NCBI GenBank assembly: GCA_022702545.1
Contig: JAHRBC010000004.1
Location: 620,001-684,000 of the forward strand
Reading direction: 5' to 3'
Source of the DNA: Phycomyces nitens
Lineage: Eukaryota > Mucoromycota > Mucoromycetes > Mucorales > Phycomycetaceae
Length of the DNA stretch: 64,000 nt
The translations under genes were made by a program, and so were the position numbers. This document shows positions 1-11,600 of the stretch, piece after piece. The first letter of the stretch is position 1. The number at the start of each line of letters is the position of its first letter. The notes under the pieces were generated by a model. That model was given only the letters and a program-made list of their open reading frames with translations. It searched no databases and was not told the origin of the DNA.

Positions 1-189
1 TTCTGGTTGAAAAGAGTAGGGAAGAAAAAACAAACAACCAGCGAACAATGTCTGCCAGTAGGAGGAAGAGAAACATGCAAAAAGGAGGTGAATATCTGCC
101 AGTCCAATTCTTTTTGCTGTTGCCACAAACGCCTTTATAGAATAAACACTTTCTTTCTTAGAACCCTTGCCCATTACGATATTTGTTCA
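1..189. other. Window edge, non-coding flank of mariner relic
   Basis: A short plus-strand open frame (7-210) overlaps this stretch and the start of the transposase relic read from the other strand. It matches nothing I recognise. The sequence is most likely the 3' flank of the relic that follows. Confidence 0.4.
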
Positions 190-1245
190 AGCACCTATGA
201 GAATGTCTAACAATCCCTTTTAAAATCACTTGATTTCAAGCTATTGCAAGCTTCGCTGATCCACGTAAAAATCTCCTCGAGAAATTTATTGTTCTTCACT
301 TTTGCTTTTGACCACTGACAAGATTTGCTCGATTGGATTGAGCTCAGGAGAATATGGAGGTAAATAAGCATATCGGTAACCGTGAGATTCTACATATTTG
401 GCTATATTGTCTGATGCACGAAAAGGAGTGTTATCAATCACAAAAAAAGTAATCTTTCATGTGCGGAAACCGGTTCATTTCATCCATTGTAGCTTTTAGA
501 AGGCTGATATAGTGTCCCGTAACCGTTCCTTTGCTCATTTGCCCAGCGCCATATCCCTGATTTCTCTCTTTATTAGATGGAAGCTGATGAAGTCCAAAGT
601 TTCATTTGATTAGATCTTTGACGGAAAAGCGTGCCCAAAATGATTGATGTTGTTCGTGTTCTGGGAACTGTGACCACTTGCTGGTGCACCTTTCTTTGAC
701 CAAACCACACTACTTTTCAAATTGATATGGAAAGCAGATTCGTCAAGAAAGACACAGTTTCCCGTAAGATCCAAGTCTGTTTTTTTCCCATTTATGAACC
801 CAATCCAAGCGCTCTTGGATCTTTTCTTTGCTATTCCAGTATGGGTTGAAGCTGAGCTTTCTTGAGAGATGAATTGCAATGTTATCTTGCAAAATCTAGA
901 AAGTCATTTTAAATACTTTTTTTTTTATAATTCGGATAACATTTCAACTCCTTTACTTTGTCTAGGACGATGGAAAGATTCTCATCAATGTCCTCGAGAA
1001 TAGTGCTTTTGAGTTTGTCATTGAGAATACGTGGACGGCCAAGTCTTTCTTTGTTTCTCAAAGATACTATTAGGATCTTTCTCGTATTGCACAGCCCATT
1101 CTTGTGCTGTACAAACATAAATCCCAAGCTGTTTTTCAGCAGCTGCCGCACTAAAACACCTCTCAAATAACAGCTTGAATAACCTCGTCTTGTCCTGCTC
1201 AGAACAAGGTGTATTCGTACAACCTGAATTTGTTTTCGCCATTGG
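190..1245 (-). mobile_element. Degenerate Tc1/mariner-type DDE transposase (nearly full length, broken)
   Basis: Read on the minus strand, the pieces of a DDE transposase occur in the correct order but in different frames. They are an N-terminal helix-turn-helix-like part starting MAKTNSGC near 1242, then GRPRILNDKLKS near 1040. The first catalytic Asp lies in CVFLDESAFHINLK (about 720-770), the second in FFVIDNTPF (about 430-460), and the acidic third residue in YSPELNPIEQ (about 315-350). A C-terminal ISEACNSLKSSD segment lies near 240-270. At least three frame breaks and several stops separate these blocks, so the copy cannot encode transposase. Clear terminal inverted repeats were not identified. 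The same family recurs at 41.9-42.5 kb. Family placement rests on the FLDESAF and PELNPIEQ motifs, which are typical of Tc1/mariner (IS630-like) transposases. Confidence 0.85.
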
Positions 1246-2049
1246 GTGAATTTACTTTCCGGAAAGTGTATAAATGGCACAAAACGTCTTGTATTCTTAC
1301 AAAGATGAAAAAACGACTTGTTTGTGTCAACCCCAAGTCCAATGAACACTTCAGCATTCAAATGTATTTGTGCTAGGTTACTTGTTGCAGCACCAATTGA
1401 GGAACACAAATAAGACAAAAAAAATTACCAAAAGCAAGCCGATTACAAATGAATATAGGTGTTTGACTATAATTGCAGCCAAAAGACGGAATATATTTAT
1501 TTGGAATAGTTGGGTATCACCCTGCACACACAAGTGTCAATATATGGGCCTTCTTTCTTACATTGCTGTCCGTCTGCCGGTCAATAGGATTTGGTATTAT
1601 TGGTTGATTTCTCGCAGTAAATATTTTATTTTATCATGACAGACATGAACATTCTCTATTCCATAACCTCCCCCTCCCCCTTTTTTTTAATCGCTGCATT
1701 TTGGAAATCGCAAAGTCTTTACGGCATTAATGGAATAAAATCTACATGACCTTTACACAATCAATGACCACCAAAGAATATTCCCATGCTCGATTCATAT
1801 ATTTTTTTTCTTTTTTTTTTCTTTTTGGCAGTATTCCCATGTCTTGCCACACGTCTAGACATGTGTATTTCAAAATGACGTCTGTGGCATTGTTATTACA
1901 ATTTCTAAAATAAACAAGTTGCTAATGAGGATTTTATGCATATCCAGTCAAAAATAATACACTGGCTGATAGAAAAGACGCTTTTCTATTTCAACAAGGC
2001 ACAAGAACATTATAAATGACATGATCTACTTAATTTTAATGCGATTCTG
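1246..2049. other. Intergenic, no gene seen
   Basis: AT-rich sequence with poly-pyrimidine and poly-A tracts (for example around 1660-1690 and 1800-1830). A frame at 1370-1639 on the plus strand resembles nothing known. The part next to 2050 is probably the 3' UTR of the aquaglyceroporin gene. Confidence 0.5.
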
Positions 2050-3195
2050 TCAATCATCGACCGATTGATGATCGATAAACACCTTGTAAACCAATCCACC
2101 AAAAAGCCCACCTATAATGGGCCCAAAGATTGGAACCAACGCATAATAATCTGATGCCGTAAAGACCTCTACACCCCATCCTGCGGCCAGCGTGAATAGT
2201 CTCGGTCCAATATCGCGCGCAGGGTTCAATGAAAAGCCAGAGGTGTAGGTAAGCGAGAGTGTAATGATAAAAATACCGGCTGAAACCATGTAACCTTGCA
2301 TGGACTGGTAAGGCATATTGTTCTTTTTTCCACTAGACATGATTACCAACAAAAGGAGCATTGTGCCGACGATCTCAGATCCAATGGCTGGACCAATGCC
2401 TACATAAAGTGGAGGATATGTTGCAAATATCCCGGCCGTGCCTTTTGGGCCTAATATCTGACGTACTCCTCCGTCAAACTCATTGATCGCAGGCAGAATC
2501 AGTCCGTACAGGACTCCGGAACCCACAAATGCACCAAGGATTTGGGCAGATATGTAGATTAGTACCTTTTGGGTAGGAAAGTGAGTAAAGACCCAGAAAG
2601 TGAGAGTGACAGCAGGATTGAGATGGGCACCCTATAATAATATATGCTCTTTTTATTTAATATATCGTTCTTTACTCGAGAGCACTCGAGATACTTGCCG
2701 ATATATGACCAGAGACACAGTTTCCAAACAGCAGAGCGGCTCCTGGGTAGAGTTTTTGTAAGCCCAATTGGTAGTTTGCTTAAAAGACTTACCATTACCA
2801 AACGAAGTTACCAGCCATGATTTGGTTCCTCCTACACCCAACGTTTGTTCTGCAGAGACTCCATTGATAAGTAGAACCAGTACAAATGTACCAATAAACT
2901 CGGCTAAAAATTCGCGACACTGGTAAAGCTATTAGCTTCCAACAAGAACCCAATCATAGAATACCTTGTCTCTCTTGTGTAGCAAATACGATATAAAAGG
3001 GCTGTAGCGTAAGGAACCCTTTGGATAGACATGTTCATGGCGGATCTCGGTCATCTTTTCAATGGTTGGTCTACAATCTTCAGTGTCCAGAGTACTATTA
3101 CACAAACAAATATCAATCACAGTCTGTGCCTGGGTTGAACTGCTTGCGGATGCTTCTTGGAGATATGACTGTTGCAACATTTTTGCACTAGACAT
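2050..3195 (-). CDS. Aquaglyceroporin (MIP family channel), 4 exons
   Basis: Membrane channel of the major intrinsic protein family, predicted to pass glycerol and/or water across the plasma membrane. Exons are 3195-2965, 2928-2793, 2742-2699 and 2631-2050, giving 330 residues. An N-terminal cytosolic extension of about 80 residues precedes six membrane segments. The first NPA box is AHLNPAVT (Asn near residue 142) and the second is SLNPARDIGPR (Asn near 273). The Asp after NPAR is characteristic of glycerol-conducting members rather than water-only aquaporins. Intron 1 is only 36 nt. The third intron (2632-2698) reads in frame only if it starts with GC (GCAAGT) and ends AG; the nearby GT gives a frameshift through the first NPA region. 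A TATA-like box lies 39 nt upstream of the ATG. The gene stands alone between the transposase relic and an orphan gene. Confidence 0.92.
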
Positions 3196-3233
3196 TATGG
3201 TTTGTGTAAAAGGTTAAGTGGTGCCTGGCCTGA

Positions 3234-3241
3234 TATTTATA
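3234..3241 (-). promoter_or_regulatory. TATA-like box of the aquaglyceroporin gene
   Basis: TATAAATA on the minus strand, 39 nt upstream of the start codon at 3195. The spacing fits a core promoter with a very short 5' leader. Inference from sequence and position only. Confidence 0.4.
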
Positions 3242-4075
3242 GCCAAATGACGGTTATCAACGCTAATAAATGACATTTATTCACACTTGTTGCTAATGTG
3301 TATATTGATCCTTTAGATACATGGATGATGTATTTGGGTCTAATGTTCGGGAATGATTTTGAAAGGTGGCATACACGCTTTTTTTTCCTTTCTTTCTTTG
3401 CTGGTACCTATCGACTGATAATACTAGGATACAAAAAAAACCCCCCAATGTTAATTTTAGGCCCTAAACGTCTGTTTAGGCATAACCTTGTTGTTTAACC
3501 CACTGGCTATTTTAGTCTCAGAGCTACTCTTTTGTTATTGGAATGTCAATCGTTTAATAGAGAATGGTTTATATATTCACAAATTATCAGCCTGGTCACA
3601 CAATAGGTATGATTACAGCCCCAAGCTTGTGCCTGGTAGTCTGCAAAGTACCATTTAGGCTAGAAATGACACAGGGCTGCTTTAACAAAGTCTGCCCTGA
3701 TTGTACATTTCGATAGTTGGAGCAATGTTTATATAAATATGTTTAAATTATTTATTACAGGTGGTATTGGTATCGGCATGAATTTACAATAAATAATATG
3801 GAGTAGAAAAGGATGGTATGCTGATAAGAGAAAATCGTTGGTGTCGATCTGTCCTTTTGCAATATTGAACTGAGTGATATACTGCATCGTTTGGTTATCC
3901 GAGTAACAGGAATTTGGATATTTGATTTCGACTCTTTTTAGACTCCCATGAGATCCATTTCTGTGAGTAGAGATGGTTGTATGTATAGATTATTAATTAT
4001 GTATAGATGAATGGTATATAAAAGAAAAGAAGAAGAAGATATTGTTCCCAAAAGTATAGGGACCCAATAAGCCCT
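3242..4075. other. Intergenic, no gene seen
   Basis: AT-rich DNA between two minus-strand genes. It should contain the rest of the aquaglyceroporin promoter and the 3' UTR of the gene that ends at 4076. The plus-strand frame 3298-3498 has no recognisable domain and is interrupted by homopolymers. Confidence 0.45.
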
Positions 4076-4744
4076 TTAGACCGACGATCGCTTGTACTTT
4101 GTGTCATTCTCTATTGCCTGAGTCTCATACCAAGAAGAAACTGATTTGTTCTTGCGCGAGACCATCCAGCAGGCAATCTGGAGAGGAACCTTTCTCGAGG
4201 GCGTAAAGCTGACTGCTCTTCGGCCATAAAGTCTTCCCATTGGATGTCGGGGTAGTTTTACTCGAGGAAGCGTACGGATGCTATGGTTTGTGGTGATGGG
4301 TGTTCGGATGGCTGAATGCATCAGGGCACGGAATGGAATATCGACAAATGGAGAAGAGTATTGGCGCGTAGGTCTGTTTGATTGTGGTTGTGGTTGACCA
4401 GCAAATACAACGGTCAGAGAAGTGTCACAAAGCTTCTCAGGCATAATAGACACCGGTTGGCTCTTGATAGATGGGTGATGAAGTACCTGGGATGGGGACG
4501 AGATGTTGACAGTGTAGCCCTTTTCGAGATCAACCCCAGGATCCTTTTGGTAAGGAACAACACGGTTCTTTTGCCATCGTTTCCGGAGACAAAAGATCCA
4601 GACGAGCAAGAGGGTGATGGTGAGGAGTGAGAGAGAGACAAAGATTATTTCCATCGTTTGGTGGATATTCTGGCCATGGTCCAATGTGGCGGTCTGTATG
4701 GCTTCTGTGTAATGATCATTCTGGCCTGCTTGACTAGACTGCAT
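4076..4744 (-). CDS. Hypothetical single-pass membrane protein (222 aa)
   Basis: I do not recognise this protein. A Ser/Gln-rich N-terminus of about 30 residues is followed by one strong membrane helix at roughly 31-53 (core SLSLLTITLLLVWIF). A basic stop-transfer sequence (CLRKRWQKNR) comes next, then about 165 residues rich in Ser, Pro, Arg and Thr. This predicts an extracellular or lumenal N-terminus and a disordered basic cytosolic tail, the shape of a small sensor or adaptor. All three frames between a possible acceptor at about 4766 and the ATG contain stops, so an upstream coding exon joined there is unlikely. The single-exon model starting at 4744 is preferred. An open frame at 4748-4939 just upstream is probably 5' leader. 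It could be a lineage-specific gene, or a chance frame with a helix. Confidence 0.6.
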   Translation of the reverse strand: MQSSQAGQNDHYTEAIQTATLDHGQNIHQTMEIIFVSLSLLTITLLLVWIFCLRKRWQKNRVVPYQKDPGVDLEKGYTVNISSPSQVLHHPSIKSQPVSIMPEKLCDTSLTVVFAGQPQPQSNRPTRQYSSPFVDIPFRALMHSAIRTPITTNHSIRTLPRVKLPRHPMGRLYGRRAVSFTPSRKVPLQIACWMVSRKNKSVSSWYETQAIENDTKYKRSSV

Positions 4745-6182
4745 TATTCAAAGGCGATGTCCTGTGATTAGAGGATAGATGAGCTCAGCAAATTCGAATA
4801 CAAAATGGTGGTCGGTGCCAACATTACAGGAAAGAAAGGAAGCCGACGAGGAAGAAGAGGAAGAGCCAGGTTGGCTGTCTACCCCCAAGAATATGCAGAC
4901 CTGACATTGTAAATGAATGATGCAAGCAACGCTAGTCATGCGAACAGGAAAGATGGAATTGAACTTTATCCTAAGCGGCCTTGGTTTCGTTGGTTTTCGC
5001 TGGTAGTACTTGGTGCTTCAAAAAGATAAAATAAGCAGCATTCTTACAAGACACCTTGTTAAAAATAAGAAAATCCAAGTCACCAAGACATACATGTCAC
5101 ACAGCCGCTAATCAGGTCGATGGCACAGGAACACAAGTAAAAAAAAATCATAAAGACCGTTTACAGTAACAGCAAAGAACAAGATGAAATTAAAGAACAG
5201 GGCCAAACTAGGAATTGAAATGGAGACCGCTCTTGTGCAAAAAGAAAAACAAACAGGATAAACCTAGATGATCGTTAAAAGGATGATATTAACAATACGA
5301 GAAAAATGTTCAATTCTTTTTTATTTTATTTTTTCATTCTTTTATCGTTTTAACCTGGCCTGTTCGAGACCGAGAGTATGTATATTCTTATTAATTTCTT
5401 CAATTTCTGGTCGGTTTTAAAAGTATCAAATGTCAAGTATTGCAAGTCAACAAGGCCCATTTGTTCTTTATACTACCATGGCACTCTAGATAATGCTAGT
5501 TGACGAACCCTTAAAGATCTAATCTGGCTTTATTTACTTGGGAGTATAATTCATTTAGCTATTTATTGACATGAAAATCTGGTGGACAATCAAGAGGCTG
5601 CAAAATCAATACACAAATGTCAGCGCAAGATGCAGGAGACCAGCAAAAAAGATAGAGTGAATAGTCTCACCCTGGATTTCCCACAGACTCAAGGCGTTAT
5701 TTATTGCCACTGCAAGACTGTTTATCCTATTGACTATGGCTTATTTGCAACAACAAAAAAAAAGTACTTGTACCAAGAGAAGCCAAATTCCGGAAAACAC
5801 CCGAGTATCCTCGGAGGTGTAATGTATATTTATATTAAAAGGCTTCGAATAGAGTTACAGTAAAAGACGAATGGATAAATGGCCATTTTACAAGATTAAT
5901 GGCCACCAATAAGAGCATCTTCAAAACTTGCATGCTTTATGTTGGCGTCAAGATAAATAAGGTGGGTTTATTTTCTAAATGATAACCACACGACTCAATC
6001 ATCCCCCAAAAATTATAAATGCTAATTCGGAGATGGTACTTGTTTTGTATAAAGATTAAGTGATATATGTATATTACAAAGATTATGGTACATATAACTA
6101 GCTGCAATAGAATAACTAGTCAAAAGGGATATAGATATATAGAAGAAAAAGAAATGTTTACAAAAGAAAATATAAATTATCC
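4745..6182. other. Intergenic, no convincing gene
   Basis: About 1.4 kb holding the promoter of the orphan membrane gene and the 3' flank of the sulfate permease. A plus-strand frame at 5582-5863 (93 codons) has no known domain and its composition resembles the AT-rich surroundings. I see no repeat or RNA gene here. Confidence 0.45.
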
Positions 6183-8699
6183 TCAATGGATGTTGTTGCG
6201 AATAGCGCGGGCTGCTGTGTAAGAAGCAGCTCTGACAGCATCTTCAAGATCCCAGTGGAAGAAAGGATAGCGGTCGATAGGAAGCCCACGGCTGCCTTGA
6301 GGAGAATAAGAGAATCTGTGGCTACCATTCTCGTAAATGGAACACTCGGATTCAGATTCAAGAGTCTTTTCTGAATCCATGTTGCGGCTTGTTTCATCTT
6401 TTACGGTCTTTTCATTCATATCAATATGAACATGGCCAATGTCTTGCTCAGCAGAAGTGTGATCGATTGTGGTTTGAGGACCGTCACGATGTGCTGGTAC
6501 TACAGGAAGCAGCTCTCCTGTGCGTGGCCCACGACCAGCCTGGGTGCCAAATCCACTAGTTATCAAGGTGTTTCGGATAGCAGGGCTTGCAAGACTAGCA
6601 AAATGCCACTCTACTTCGTTGCCTGTCAAGCGATCGATAGCCAACCGAAGATCCAGCAGAGTCTGTACACCAGTAGAGTCCAGATGGTTTACGGCAGAAC
6701 AGTCCAGTACAATAGCATACAGACGAGGTCCATTGTCTTGGCTAGTCTCTACAACCTCACCCTTCTTTGGCAAGGGACGGTGGTCGTTCCAGGCACGGTC
6801 GCCTTTTTTGCTAGATAGTGGGACACCAGACGAGAAGTTGTCCTGGATATGATGCATAACCTTGTCGGAAATAAAGCTGGCATTTGGATAGGTGAGAGAC
6901 TCATCGAACCGGAAGATGACAACACCCTGGGGAGAATCTTCGACAAGATGGTGGAGAGATGGGTGGTTTTTCTTGACATATATATAGTGAACATCTTCAT
7001 CAAATCTAGCAGTTCCTCCCTGGCCCTGCTTCTTTCCGGAATCAGAAGAAGAACTGTCTACTGAAACGGTTCCTGGCTGGGATGGGTATACGGGCACACG
7101 ACCAAGGACAGCACAACGCGGTCGAGCAATACGGAGAAGTAGTGAAACAATCGAGAGGCCAACGGAGACATAGATACCATATTCAACACTAGTGAAAAAT
7201 GTGATCAAGATGGCAGCCACAAAGGTAAAGAATTCAAAGGGACTGATGAGCCAGAGCTGCTTCCAGAACTTGGGACCAGAAGCAAGATCAGCTACTGCGT
7301 GAATGATGACTGCAGACAAAATAGCATCAGGAATATAGTAAAATGCAGGTGTCAGGGCATAGAGAGAGAGCAAAACAACGAGGCCAGAAAATACACCTGC
7401 AAGAGGGGTACGGACACCACTTCGGGCCTTGATGGCTGTACGAGAGAATGAACCTGTATTGGGGTAGGCACCTAAACGGAAATGTTAAGAAGGGCTGATA
7501 TATCGTTTGGAAACTAATAATTTTTGTACGAGGGACTTACCAAAGAAGCTTCCAATGATGTTGGCAACGCCAATAGCAATAATCTCCTGGTCGGCTCTGA
7601 TCTTGTAGTTATTGATACGACCAAACGATTTTGCAATCGCAACGTGCTCGAGAATCAAGATGATGACTACAGATGGAAGGGTGCCAGAGACCATTCCAAG
7701 CAGAGTGGTATCGACCTCAGGAACCCCCATGGCTTGGAAACCAGAGGGCACGGTCTTGAGGATACTGACAGGGCTCGACGACTTTCCAATCTGGATAAGA
7801 TAGGCGATCAGGGTGCCAAAGATTACCAGGATACCGTTGCGCATGATGTTGAAGAAGAAGAGATGTCGAGAGTATTTAGGGTACTTTTTTGTGAGATACC
7901 CAGTACCCCAACGGACAGAGTATAGCCATATAAGACCGAGTAATCCAAAGATGGCATCGTAATGTGTGGTAGGTAAGCGCTTAAAGAAGTTTCCAAAAAT
8001 GAGGTAGGCTGCATCGTGAGTATCGACGCCTTTAAGTCCAAATAATTTTGGCCATTGGCCAATGGTGATGGTGATGGCAGAACCTGTCATGAAGCCAGCA
8101 ATAGCAGGACCTAGACATATTGTTGAGAAATTAATTTTTCAGGGTTCTATTGTTCTTACCTGGAATGAAATCCACCAAGATGCCGAGACGTACAAGACCA
8201 ATAAAGACCGCAATTACACCAGATATAAGGGCCAATGTGACAGCAACCTGAGGTCCAGTATAATCGCTAACTTGGGTAACATGAGCGACTGTCTGGCCGA
8301 CCAAGAGAGACATGACAGCAGTTGGACCAATACTGATATCTTTGGAGGTTCCAAAGAAGCAGTAGATGCACAGACCGACGAATGAAGAATAAAGACCGTA
8401 TTGCTAATTATTTGTTGTTGAGTTTAATGTTTTCTGGGACGGTGGTTCTAGAGACTTACAGGTGGCAAATTTGCAATTTTTGCATATCCCATGCCTTGAG
8501 GTACGACAACGATGCCAACTGTAATACCTGCGATGAGATCCGAGACTAGCCAGGTCAGGTTGTACCGATGGATCCATTGTACAATTGGGAATAACCCAGC
8601 AATATATGTCTTTGTGGCATTTGGTATTTTACGAACAATCTTGGTTGCCTCTTGTGTATGTGAGAGAGGTTCGTACTCGAGTAGGATTGGCTCGGCCAT
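6183..8699 (-). CDS. Sulfate permease, SulP/SLC26 family with STAS domain, 4 exons
   Basis: Anion transporter of the plasma membrane, by family most likely a high-affinity sulfate:proton symporter like fungal Sul1/Sul2. Exons are 8699-8460, 8403-8160, 8110-7541 and 7471-6183, giving 780 residues. The N-terminal part carries the SulP signature region ([31 protein letters not shown], seen across exons 1 and 2), followed by about a dozen hydrophobic segments through residue ~480. A cytosolic STAS domain occupies roughly 530-680 (from SPQGVVIFRFDESL to the LDCSAVNHLDSTGVQ block). The acidic C-terminal tail after the STAS domain is about 90 residues. All three introns are 49-69 nt with GT-AG ends. 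Length and domain order are normal for the fungal family. No binding site for a sulfur regulator was identified with confidence upstream. Confidence 0.95.
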
Positions 8700-11600
8700 G
8701 GGGTCGATTATTTTGAATGAAAAATTCTTTTTTTTAAAAAAAAATTTGAATATACGTTTGTGTTTGTGTTAAATTAATGTCAAACAAGGACAATCTAGGA
8801 ATTAATATAAAGAGGTAAAAATCTCTCTGAGGCTGTCCCTTTTAAAGTGACCGGTTTGGTTTTCTTCATCTTTTCATGTACGCAACCGTACGTCAAAGCA
8901 CGCAATCATTCACTTAGACGATTGCGTGTTGTATTGTAACCAAGCAACCAATCACCACCCAACAATCAGTGATTAATATACCGATAATGCCTGTAAAGGT
9001 CCTGTATTTCAGATGATTATAGCCATGGTATCCAACTTAATTGTATGAACAAGTCATGTCTCTACAGGACACATGATTTTGTATCCAGGGAAACAATTCA
9101 AATATCTCATTTGAAACGTATTAGATTAGTTGCTAGGCATCATCGAGAAACCACAGTGTAACCTTGGAGACAGTTCAAATCAAATAGAAAAAAAACCAAG
9201 ACGTATAACTTGGTTTTCTTACAAATTCACGTACTATACTAAGGATGCGAGATCTTGCCAAGATACTATAGTGTACCTTTTGCATTATAAAGCCTGATTA
9301 TTAATGTGCAAAATTATAATTTGAAACGCAAATCATTGATATATATATAAGGTTTGTGTATCACAAGCTTATATATATATGGAAAGTAGAGATTGTGATT
9401 CTAAAAAGCTGATTAACCAATTATATAAAAGTTAATATGTCGTAGAATATTTCCAAATATATTATTGTCCTTATTTTATTATTATTTTTTATGAAAAAAT
9501 ACCAAACACTTGTTAAACCGCAATTCAATTCTCACAATCAAACGTTGCACTCTAACTTTTTTATAGTTTTAAAGATTGCTTCTCAACGACTTGCCTAGAA
9601 GCGTTGGTTGTACTAGTTCGAAACGAAATATTACAACAACAAGGATACAAGTCAAACATGTTCAGAAATGACAAGATGCATTCATTAAACCAACCCATGG
9701 TCATTTACTAACCCATGTTTAAGAATAATTCTGCTATAAAGACGACGTTTGCTCCTTTTAAACGATCAATATAAAGACTCGATTAACTGGAATATAAAAC
9801 AGCGTTTATATGTTTCTGTTTGAATGATATCACTGTATTTTAGGTAAAAAAAAAGAAGGCAAGTAGTAGAAAATAACCTTTAGGTTCCATGTATACAATG
9901 GAAAGCGCTTATAAAAACACGAATTCGTTGGATTATAATCGACAATAATATTGGCACAAATAAATAATCTTTAAAGTATTACATTTCTTCCTTGCATTAG
10001 TTTCATTCAATGTTTGATGAGTTAAATTCACTCGGTATGTGTTGGATCAACTTTCTCGTCTGTCAGATCAGGGAATTCATGGTGACTGCACCATTCTTAC
10101 GATTTACGAGAAAAATCTTTGGCCCTGTTTACAATAATTTTTTTTACTTGCGTTATTCTGGTAACAGTTGTATTTGAATTAGAATTGAGCAGTTAGATAT
10201 CCTGTCATATGTCTTGTGCATTTTAGATTTCCTTGATCTCAAATTCATTCTAGTAAATTCATCTCAATTCCAATTCTAGTCTTCCCCACAATCTTCACAC
10301 TCAATTTTCTTCCCCTTTATACGTACGTTTGAGCAATAAGAATATAAAAAAAGGTTCTAGCCTCACCTAGAAAAAAAAATTGACAAACATGTGATATATG
10401 GCCTAATATCAAGAAGATCAGCCTTGGCTTTTTATGCGACTTGAATGCGTTTTGTGAATGATTATAATAAGCTTTGCTACCACTATATGATTGGAATTAG
10501 AACCTGCAGAGACTAGAAAGCAAACCATATTTTTTTTATCTTTATATATATATTTCAAAGACCTTTTTATACCGAGTCCAATAAGGTCATGCTTGGCTGT
10601 CTTATAGAACTTGAGCTCACCCGCAGAAAACGGTAAAAGTCTGCTCTATAGCCATATGATATTTGGCATTTATTATTTTTTGTAATACTATTTATCAAAA
10701 TTATCTGGCAGCCAAAGATAAAGATTCATGAGGACCAGAATGTTTTATGCAAAAGTGGCCGACAGCCATCTACAGGTAGTCAAATCAGGCCAATGACAAA
10801 GAAAATCCTATATCGATTATTTTCAAACAAATAACACGACTCAATTGCGCATAAAAGTACATTTATATATTTATTTCTTGATATTATAAGATGCTAATTA
10901 AGATAGACGCATGCTTGTCTTGGCATTGAGAAATTGTTGGGCTTTTAGATAATACTAGTGTTCTTACAAAATACTTTTATATTCTATATTCTAAATGAAT
11001 CATTAAGTTTTGGCTGTTTTCAAATAGGTCCTTTTGCTAGATATCTATTAATTAAATTGATTATTAATATTTTTTTGAGCTGATCTATAATGATGAATAT
11101 AAAATTTTGATTTTTTTTTATTCTTATACTTGATGAGTAGGCTATTATGTGGGAACGTGTAAAAAGTAATGACAAGAATAGTAGCATATACCTAAAACTA
11201 GGTAGATAATATTCGTACAACGCAATATAGAAAAATCAAATAAAACATGGCATCTTGTCTTTTAGTGTGTGTTTGTAGTAAGCATGGCGAGACACATGGG
11301 AAAATACATTGTTACAATATATTTTGATCTTTAAAGACCAATAGTGTCCAACGAGCCTATACATAATACAACACAACTAAAGATTTGACATTGCTGCAAG
11401 TGGAATAGTTCTGAATGATTATAAGCTGAAAATTAATATAAAGGGTTACAAACCCTGAATATTATTACAAGTATGTGAGATTAGGTTTGTAAACAGAAAC
11501 ATCTGTGTCACAATAAGAAGAAAGATATAATTGATGTCTTTGTTACTGCATCTCCGCTGAGATACTCGAATATGGATGAGGTAGATAAAATGGAAAACGT

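Noticed and set aside
4748..4939. Upstream frame that could be a signal-peptide exon of the orphan membrane protein
   Set aside because: All three frames between the possible acceptor at about 4766 and the ATG at 4744 contain stops, so it cannot be joined to the downstream coding frame there.
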